Positions 1 to 4,895 of a stretch of 7,478 nucleotides of DNA are shown here, one piece after another. A model generated the notes under the pieces. That model saw nothing but the letters and a program-made list of their open reading frames with translations. It made no database searches and was not told where the DNA came from. Source of the DNA: Bacteroidales bacterium (GTDB lineage Bacteria > Bacteroidota > Bacteroidia > Bacteroidales > JAOZMU01); NCBI GenBank assembly GCA_029934165.1, contig JAOZMU010000154.1:1-7478 (forward strand), given 5' to 3'. How positions within the stretch are numbered: the stretch's first letter is position 1; the number at the start of each line of letters is the position of its first letter. The translations under genes and the position numbers were made by a program.

Positions 1-175
1 ACGAAGCACGAAAAAAAAACACTACAAAACCACTGACAACCAGCACAATGTTAGGGCATTATTGTCTTTTAATCTGTTTATTCAATCACTTTATCATTAA
101 GAGATAAATAAACTTCTCGTTTTGCAAAGTTGTTGTAAAGTCCATATTTTCTATTTTTTTAATATTCTTTGAAAT

Positions 176-193
176 AGGAAAATGATTTTTCCT
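176..193 (-). terminator. Weak AT-rich hairpin after the membrane-protein gene
   Basis: The sequence AGGAAAA-TGAT-TTTTCCT forms a perfect 7-bp stem with a 4-base loop, about 60 bases past the stop codon of the minus-strand membrane-protein gene. It is the only compact hairpin I see between that stop and the left edge. Only two of the seven pairs are G-C and there is no long T tract after it on the minus strand, so termination is a guess from position. Confidence 0.25.
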
Positions 194-251
194 TTTGCCC
201 TGTTTCAAAAATCTAATGCAAAAATAGTGTCATATTAATTCTAAAATTATA

Positions 252-1952
252 TTATGTGTTTTTTGGAAGCATTGAAGTGAATATCAAACATAAAATTGGG
301 TATAACCATATCCAACTTGTAAATAATGGTGCTAATAAACTTAGAATAATAAGAACAATCACTTCTTTATGATTGTCAATACTATCTATAAAGTTTTTAA
401 AAGATTTTATAAAACTAAAATTGACAGAATAACTTGAATGCCTATAATGATACCATATCCTGATTATAATGATTGGTAATAATAGGTAATAAATCAACTC
501 ACTATAGTCATAATATTTAACTTCTTCAAATGGATAAAATTTTGAAATATCGCTTTTGTGCCAATTTGTGAAAAATAAAGTAATGTTTATAAATGTCAGT
601 AATAAATAAGAGTTAATAAAGCCCCTATTTTGTAGGATTTCGCAAGTTAAAGTATTCTCTTGTATTGAAATGTTATTTGTTATAAAAAAATCTCCTTTTT
701 CAATTTTATGTGTTTTGACTTGTCTATTATATCTTACCCAAGATACAATAAGCATAGGTAGCAATGCAAAATATATTAATTCAACATAATCGTAGTGTTT
801 TATTTTGCTAAAAGGCCAAAAATGCTCAGTTTCTCCAGGATAGTTTACAGCTAAGATTAGAATGTTTATAACAAGCCAAATAAGGTAAAAAGCATAAAAT
901 ATATTTCTGCCTGAAACATTTACCTTTATTTCCTCAATATTTTTCTTAATTGATAGATTTGTCGATATTTTCGTCAATTTTGCAATTGCTATAAAAATAA
1001 AGGGAACAGCTAAATAAAATAGTAATTCCGAAAAGTCATAGTATTTCAATTTTCCAAAAGGCCAAAAATCTTTACTGTAATCATTCCAATTCAATAAGAA
1101 TAGTGAAAAATGAATTGTGAACCATCCTAAATATATAAACCTGAATAGATTTGATTTTATATCGTAATTTTGATTTCCAATGTTTAAAACTTTCATTGCT
1201 GTACGAAATCGTACGATGGAAAATAGAAGCAAAGGAATTGTGTTGTAGAATATGAATTCAATCCAATCGTAGTTGTTCATTTCAGAGAGAAATGAAAATT
1301 TGTCACTATTTCCATTGAATTTGATAAGCCAAAATATGTTAATTAAAAACCAGATAAAATACAAAACAGCAAAAAATCTTTCAAATTTATTAAATTTGTC
1401 AGGCAATAATTTTATTGTTATGTCATTATATTTATCATTTGCATATATCCAATCTGCTTTTCTTGGGCGGTACTTTATTGTTGTGAAAAAAAATAAAAGA
1501 GATGTGGACGCAAAAATATAGTATGGGGTTTGTAAATTTGAAGCATCTGCTGCGAAATAGATACTATATACAATTAAAAGAACCGATGGAAATATCAATA
1601 ATTTGCGTTTTATTATAAATAAGCCTACTCCAATTAATAAGATTGTTAAGAAAAACATATTTTCATACCCCTTCCTTTTTACTGTAATGTTCCTATACTC
1701 AAAAGTGGTATAGGAATTGGTTGATTTAGTACCTTCAGAGCGTGGTGAAGATGTTAAATTTCCATTTTTATCTTTCCACAAACGCCCCCATTTTTGATTG
1801 TAAGCTCCAGGACTATAAGTTGTTTCGTAATGTGTTTTAGGAAAAGATCGTTCCTCTTCATATACTGCCCATATTTTAAAGATAGAAATTATCATTGTCA
1901 GTAATAAAGCTATACTGATATAGTCAAAAAAAATCAAATTAAATCTTTTCAT
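252..1952 (-). CDS. Multi-pass membrane protein with four repeated two-helix modules, function unknown
   Basis: A 566-residue integral membrane protein that I do not recognise as a named family. The N-terminus has one hydrophobic helix (about 11-30), then a polar, probably extracytoplasmic segment (31-97) rich in Ser, Thr, Tyr and Lys, then a cluster of hydrophobic helices (98-160). From about residue 191 the protein consists of four copies of a 60-residue module (191-250, 268-326, 349-410, 443-503). Each module has a helix rich in aromatic residues, a short loop (WPF.K.KYYDYSELIYY-like in copies 2-4), a second helix with a conserved Pro, and a basic end. Basic and polar linkers separate the modules. 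A final hydrophobic pair occupies 531-560. The ATG at 1952 is the first in frame, and no convincing Shine-Dalgarno precedes it. No catalytic motif is visible. It could be a sensor, a transporter-like scaffold or a lineage-specific membrane protein. The reading frame and membrane nature are secure; the function is not. Confidence 0.85.
   Translation of the reverse strand: MKRFNLIFFDYISIALLLTMIISIFKIWAVYEEERSFPKTHYETTYSPGAYNQKWGRLWKDKNGNLTSSPRSEGTKSTNSYTTFEYRNITVKRKGYENMFFLTILLIGVGLFIIKRKLLIFPSVLLIVYSIYFAADASNLQTPYYIFASTSLLFFFTTIKYRPRKADWIYANDKYNDITIKLLPDKFNKFERFFAVLYFIWFLINIFWLIKFNGNSDKFSFLSEMNNYDWIEFIFYNTIPLLLFSIVRFRTAMKVLNIGNQNYDIKSNLFRFIYLGWFTIHFSLFLLNWNDYSKDFWPFGKLKYYDFSELLFYLAVPFIFIAIAKLTKISTNLSIKKNIEEIKVNVSGRNIFYAFYLIWLVINILILAVNYPGETEHFWPFSKIKHYDYVELIYFALLPMLIVSWVRYNRQVKTHKIEKGDFFITNNISIQENTLTCEILQNRGFINSYLLLTFINITLFFTNWHKSDISKFYPFEEVKYYDYSELIYYLLLPIIIIRIWYHYRHSSYSVNFSFIKSFKNFIDSIDNHKEVIVLIILSLLAPLFTSWIWLYPILCLIFTSMLPKNT
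444..1382 (-). repeat. Four tandem protein modules inside the membrane-protein gene
   Basis: Four homologous segments encode residues 191-250, 268-326, 349-410 and 443-503, at about 1203-1382, 975-1151, 723-908 and 444-626. The core motifs are NNYDWIEFIFYNTIP, KYYDFSELLFYLAVP, KHYDYVELIYFALLP and KYYDYSELIYYLLLP. The Tyr-Asp, Glu and Pro positions are invariant, and copies 2-4 add WPF or YPF just before. Motif spacing is 77, 82 and 94 residues, so the linkers vary. Traces of the duplication remain in the DNA, for example the shared aaaggccaaaaat near 1060 and 810. Copy 1 is the most diverged, having FSFLSEMN where the others have WPF/YPF. This is consistent with internal duplication of an ancestral two-helix unit. 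Confidence 0.8.
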
Positions 1953-1999
1953 AATTCGTAATTTAAAATTTGCCCTAACGTCTGTACTTATTCAATTGT

Positions 2000-2172
2000 C
2001 TAATCCAATTGCAAATCGACAATTGTTTAAGCTCGCCCTAAACCGCCAACTCCTAACGGCTTGATTTAAGGACTCTATTGACAAATTGCCAATATTCTGT
2101 TAGTAAATTTGTGTGCTTCCGCATGAGTAAATTGCTTTGCCGAATATTATGTTTGCTCGCAAGTTAGATTAA
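2000..2172. repeat. Direct repeat, copy A (about 173 bp)
   Basis: This block begins ctaatccaattgcaaa and ends gcaagttagattaa. It is repeated in the same orientation at 2226-2399. By eye the two copies differ at about 18 substitutions, mostly transitions, plus one indel, which is about 89% identity. No reading frame of useful length runs through it. It includes gccctaa, ctcctaacggc and the 9-mer gatttaagg (2063-2071), which recurs at the ends of the foldback element at 4568-4709. What the unit does is unknown. Confidence 0.85.
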
Positions 2173-2225
2173 TTTGAACGAAATACAAAATAAATAAATA
2201 CTTCCCTTAAATCCGCAAGTTTAAT

Positions 2226-2399
2226 CTAATCCAATTGCAAACCAACAATTGTTTAAGCCTGCCCTAAAACGACAACTCCTAACTGCTTGATTTAAGGACT
2301 CTATTGACAAATTGTCAATAATCTGTTAATAAATTCGTGTGCTTCTGCATGGGTAAACTATTTTGCCAAATATTTATGTTTGCTCGCAAGTTAAATTAA
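2226..2399. repeat. Direct repeat, copy B (about 174 bp)
   Basis: Second copy of the block at 2000-2172, starting 226 bases later, with a 53-base AT-rich spacer between the copies. Differences are scattered and mostly transitions, which suggests decay after an old duplication and not a fresh tandem copy. Copy B contains a perfect odd palindrome, ttgacaaattgtcaa (2304-2318), which is broken by one substitution in copy A. The copy ends about 50 bases before the group II intron-like sequence begins. Confidence 0.85.
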
Positions 2400-2499
2400 C
2401 ACGCAAATGGTTAAGACAAATAGTCGAAAGCTATCCTTATCTATTTGTGCATTGGGAGTACGGCTGGAAACCGTAGTACTTACTTCGTCTAATCTGGAG

Positions 2500-2570
2500 A
2501 AGCTGTATGAGCCAAGAGGTTCACGTGGTTGCCTGTGAGAGGTTTAGAGGTGCAATTCCCTTCCCATAAT
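2500..2570 (+). ncRNA. Domain V/VI-like hairpin 1 of a group II intron (AGC type, degenerate)
   Basis: The 5' strand aagctgtatgagcc, loop aaga and 3' strand ggttcacgt follow the usual 34-base domain V plan, with the AGC catalytic triad at 2501-2503 and the distal stem tgagcc/ggttca (2508-2513, 2518-2523). The closing strand reads ggttgcc where a functional domain V would have about acggttc, so the basal helix cannot form properly. It looks as if two bases have been lost. The following tgtgagagg and the purine/pyrimidine-rich arms are domain VI-like, but no ctactcgat end follows. It may be the end of a first intron or a segment internal to the same intron. Confidence 0.45.
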
Positions 2571-2577
2571 TTAAGAA

Positions 2578-2655
2578 ACCGCCGTTTACGAGACCCTTAT
2601 GCTCGGTGGTGTGAGACCCACTGACGGCTATTGTACCGTCAGCCATCTACTCGAT
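2578..2655 (+). ncRNA. Domain V/VI of a group IIC-like intron
   Basis: The 33-base hairpin at 2578-2610 opens with accgccg and closes with cggtggt, followed by gtgtgaga. This is the form seen in group IIC introns such as that of Oceanobacillus iheyensis, with a CGC triad in place of AGC. Compared with that pattern as I remember it, the upper stem has several substitutions (tttacg against cttatgct), so it is probably decayed. A domain VI candidate follows: ctgacgg (2621-2627) pairs perfectly with ccgtcag (2636-2642) around an 8-base loop, and the intron end ctactcgat lies at 2647-2655. Recognition is from memory, not from an alignment. Confidence 0.6.
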
Positions 2656-2666
2656 TGTGAGTTTAA

Positions 2667-3299
2667 CTATTTCTCATCGTAAAGAGTTCTTAACCAATTT
2701 ATGAATTGAATACATATTTTATCATCAGTTGATAAATATTTTTTTGTGATTGCTAATCCCATTGGCGTACCAGGGTCTGCTTGCCATGATAACCATGTAT
2801 TTATTAGTGCCTTTGAACGATGTGTTGATTTATATTTATTGATTTTTTGTCCCTCAATTTGTTTAAGAATATTATCAGCTACCGGCAATAATTTATCATC
2901 ATCAGGTACAAGAAACGAAATGAAATCCTCAAGCATTCCGCTAATTTTATTGTCAGGCATTATCCAAAAGCCAATTTGTGGCATATTAACTTGCTGTACA
3001 ATTGTTCCTTGTGCCTTAATTTGTACATCAATTGTATATCCGATTTTTTCTAATGCCGTTTTAAGTTTTTTCCAACGTTTTTTTATGTCAAAATCGGCAT
3101 CAACAATAATCCCAATAGTTTTAATATTTGATTGTTTAATTCTTACGGGTAGTTGAGAAAAAATATTTTCTATTCCATCACAATCAATAACATCAAAATT
3201 TTCAGTCAAATTAAATTTTTGACATAAACTCCAAACTACATGTTGGTCATCATTGCCCTCAACAAGCAATTTCTGATTGAATTTCTCTCTAATTTTCAT
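2667..3299 (-). CDS. DUF3226-type TOPRIM protein, partner of the upstream ATPase
   Basis: A 210-residue protein with a TOPRIM fold signature. The first motif is LLVEGNDDQHVVWSLC (metal-binding Glu14), and the second is IIVDADFD (Asp67 and Asp69, the DxD pair). Further on come GFWIMPDNKISGMLEDF (110-126) and TWLSWQADPGTPMGLAI (168-184), both typical of DUF3226. OLD-type and other TOPRIM nucleases use Glu and DxD residues to bind metal and cut nucleic acid, so nuclease activity is the likely role, though DUF3226 proteins are little characterised. I chose the ATG at 3299, which follows the ATPase stop codon by one base (TAA-C-ATG) and puts the TOPRIM core at the usual distance from the N-terminus. 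An in-frame ATG at 3332 would add 11 residues and overlap the ATPase gene by 32 bases. The spacing implies one mRNA and coupled translation. The gene is intact and complete. Confidence 0.9.
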   Translation of the reverse strand: MKIREKFNQKLLVEGNDDQHVVWSLCQKFNLTENFDVIDCDGIENIFSQLPVRIKQSNIKTIGIIVDADFDIKKRWKKLKTALEKIGYTIDVQIKAQGTIVQQVNMPQIGFWIMPDNKISGMLEDFISFLVPDDDKLLPVADNILKQIEGQKINKYKSTHRSKALINTWLSWQADPGTPMGLAITKKYLSTDDKICIQFINWLRTLYDEK

Positions 3300-3300
3300 G

Positions 3301-4458
3301 TTATCTTGTTTCAATTTCTTGATTTGTAGCAATTGTTAATTCATTAGCATCATATTCAACTTGTTTGATTAATCCATTTGTAATATCTAACCGAATTAAT
3401 CTGCAATCCATATTGTCTTTTCGTTTATTTAAAATTTGTTCAAAAGAATTTATGCAATCAAGACTATGCGTTGTTGCGAAAATTTGTATATTAAGTTCTG
3501 TGGATAAATCAAAAATTATATCCCATAATTTCTCTTGAACCGAGTAATGAAATCCATTTTCGAATTCATCAATTAACAAGTAACCGTTGTCAGAATTAGT
3601 AAGTGCTAAAATAATTGTTAAAATTCGGTTAATTCCATCGCCCATGCTTTTTAATGGAATTACATTGGCTTCATTTTTAAGTTTAATAACAGGAATTCTT
3701 TCACGACGTGCAGTTGTATTATTATTAATAAATGTCAACCTTTCAATATTTGGTTCAATTATTTTCAACGCTCTGATTACAAAATCTTCTTTTGGACTTA
3801 ATGCAATATTATCCCAAAGACGACCGTTCATCTCGCTTTCAATATTGCGTGTCCTAATATACTGCACATTTCCTGCAAGTTTATTCTGATGATAATTATA
3901 TAGGCGATATACCCTGTCTGTATCTAATGGAACAATTGAATAAAAATCAACACCTTTTATTTCGATACCAATTTGTGCATCGGGAAATGAATTTTCTTCA
4001 TTTTCATCTAATATTGTCTTTTTTCTTCGAGTAATTATTTGCTCTTGATTCTCCAAATCGGGTTGTTTTAAAATTTCTTCCACAAATTTAATTATGCGGA
4101 ATGAAACCATATTTGAAGAAAATTCAGAACCAGACGAGGTGTCCTTTAAAGCACCAATTTGAATTGCATTATTCTCATCAAAAAAAGAAATTTTCCGTCC
4201 ATTAAATAATGAGGAAAAAGTTTTAATGTTCATTTCAACGGGGTTACTACTGTTGTTGCTTTGGTAATATTCACCCCTTTCTTGCAATAATGAAACAATC
4301 CAACTCAGGTCAGCTTTTGTAGTAAATATTGATATTGCCTCTAAGAGTGCTGACTTTCCTGTATTATTTTTTCCTGTAATTAAATTAATTCGTCCCAAAG
4401 ATTTTAGTTTCAAATCAATCAAATTCCTATAATTCTTTATTCCTAATGATGTTACCAT
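3301..4458 (-). CDS. OLD/ABC-type AAA ATPase (AAA_15/AAA_21 family)
   Basis: A 385-residue SMC/ABC-like ATPase. The N-terminal strand SLGIKNYRNL leads to Walker A GKNNTGKS (29-36). An ABC signature-like SMGDG lies at 271-275, Walker B with its catalytic Glu is LLIDEFE (294-300), and the switch His is in ATTHS (328-332). The middle region (about 50-260) is the variable insert usual in overcoming-lysogenization-defect (OLD) and related ATPases. There is no TOPRIM domain at the C-terminus; that role is supplied by the next gene, which starts one base after the TAA stop. The pair therefore forms a split OLD-like module, comparable in plan with AriA/AriB of PARIS. AriA also has an AAA_15-type ATPase, but I cannot say how close this one is. 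A Bacteroidetes-type promoter lies just upstream and an AGGA stands a few bases before the ATG. Probable role: an ATP-driven sensor or scaffold controlling the TOPRIM partner, perhaps against phage. Confidence 0.92.
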   Translation of the reverse strand: MVTSLGIKNYRNLIDLKLKSLGRINLITGKNNTGKSALLEAISIFTTKADLSWIVSLLQERGEYYQSNNSSNPVEMNIKTFSSLFNGRKISFFDENNAIQIGALKDTSSGSEFSSNMVSFRIIKFVEEILKQPDLENQEQIITRRKKTILDENEENSFPDAQIGIEIKGVDFYSIVPLDTDRVYRLYNYHQNKLAGNVQYIRTRNIESEMNGRLWDNIALSPKEDFVIRALKIIEPNIERLTFINNNTTARRERIPVIKLKNEANVIPLKSMGDGINRILTIILALTNSDNGYLLIDEFENGFHYSVQEKLWDIIFDLSTELNIQIFATTHSLDCINSFEQILNKRKDNMDCRLIRLDITNGLIKQVEYDANELTIATNQEIETR

Positions 4459-4481
4459 AATTCCTGAATTTTATTTAAATT

Positions 4482-4511
4482 CAAAAATAATACTTTCTTA
4501 GTTTCTTCAAA
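4482..4511 (-). promoter_or_regulatory. Bacteroidetes-type promoter for the ATPase-TOPRIM operon
   Basis: Read on the minus strand, TTTG (4511-4508) is followed after 18 bases by TATTTTTG (4489-4482). This fits the -33 TTTG and -7 TAnnTTTG elements of the Bacteroidetes primary sigma factor, whose usual spacing is about 19 bases. Transcription would begin near 4475 and leave a leader of about 17 bases before the ATG at 4458. Both elements lie outside the foldback element, whose near edge is 56 bases further upstream. Confidence 0.55.
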
Positions 4512-4567
4512 CTAATCAAAACAATATTTTTTTCATTATTTATATTTCTAATTCATTAAATTTAATA

Positions 4568-4709
4568 TACCTTAAATCCGAAGGTCTTTTTGTAATCCTT
4601 TTACTTTTAAGTATTTGTATCTATTTTGTTTCACCTAAACAAATGAAGTAAAATAGATTTTAATCATTGAAATTCAATTACTTATAAAAAGACCTTCGGA
4701 TTTAAGGTA
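4568..4709. mobile_element. 142-bp foldback (MITE-like) palindromic element
   Basis: The ends are a perfect 24-bp inverted repeat beginning TACCTTAAATCCGAAGG (4568-4591 and 4686-4709). The palindrome continues inward without any gap: the two 66-base arms (4568-4633, 4644-4709) match at 51 of 66 positions around a 10-base loop (4634-4643), including a second well-matched block at 4619-4633/4644-4658. It contains no reading frame. The repeat ends are next to TA on both sides, so it can be read as a 138-bp element duplicating TA (as IS630/mariner-type elements do), or as a 142-bp element flanked by ATA. It sits in the upstream region of the ATPase gene. Its size, long terminal repeats and lack of coding suggest a non-autonomous element mobilised by a transposase elsewhere. 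Confidence 0.75.
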
Positions 4710-4895
4710 ATAATTAAATTTCTACTTATTTTCATCGACCAACACTATTTTGTAAGGATTTCTATATTGATGTTATTATTCATAATAATAGTGTTTTGTA
4801 AAATATAAATTTATGAATTAAAGTGAATTAAAACAAAATTGAGTAATTTCATTCTGTAAAATCTTGTAGCATAATTCTTGCAAACAATTTTAGAA
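4710..4895. other. AT-rich spacer with a small hairpin, downstream of the DUF5686 gene
   Basis: No gene is visible between the foldback element and the stop of the DUF5686 gene. The stretch holds a 9-bp inverted repeat, aacactatt (4741-4749) and aatagtgtt (4787-4795), and overlapping it a compact stem, tattatt-cat-aataata (4774-4790). The two structures share bases and exclude each other. Either might help end the DUF5686 transcript, but both are AT-rich and neither is followed by a good T tract on the minus strand. Confidence 0.3.

Larger units (their letters stand above)
2451..2655 (+). mobile_element. Decayed group II intron remnant(s), 3' end only, no reverse transcriptase
   Basis: This segment is more GC-rich and more structured than its surroundings and carries two successive hairpin units that look like intron domain V, each followed by a domain VI-like stretch. 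It ends in ctactcgat (2647-2655), a typical 3' end for bacterial group II introns. No gtgcg-type 5' end and no reverse-transcriptase or maturase frame is present in the window, so the copy is truncated and cannot encode its own mobility. The upstream part (2455-2490) has a small inverted repeat, tacgg...ccgta, that may be from domain III or IV. The 3' end stops 11 bases before the last base of the oppositely oriented TOPRIM gene. The left boundary is approximate. Confidence 0.6.

Noticed and set aside
2000..2399. Direct repeats as a CRISPR array
   Set aside because: Only two units exist, each about 174 bp and diverged by about 11%. CRISPR repeats are short, near-identical and many, and no cas gene is present.
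2500..2610. Structured GC-richer hairpins as a tRNA, riboswitch or other housekeeping RNA
   Set aside because: The ggtggt/accgcc and agctgtatga/ggttcacgt pairs with a ctactcgat end fit group II intron domains V and VI. No cloverleaf, anticodon arm or known riboswitch core was seen.
2451..2655. A functional, mobile group II intron
   Set aside because: No 5' end, domain I or reverse-transcriptase frame exists in the window, and the basal helix of hairpin 1 cannot form as in active introns.
2746..3156. A 136-codon open frame on the plus strand opposite the TOPRIM gene
   Set aside because: It lies wholly antisense to a gene with clear TOPRIM and DUF3226 motifs, and its translation shows no recognisable domain. 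The same holds for plus-strand frames at 1273-1521, 3587-3889, 6739-6954 and 6903-7184, and for the minus-strand frame at 7064-7261 inside the DUF5686 gene.
4568..4709. Foldback element as a simple bidirectional terminator
   Set aside because: Both neighbouring genes run on the minus strand, so no convergent terminator is needed here. Arms of 66 bases and 24-bp perfect ends far exceed an intrinsic terminator.
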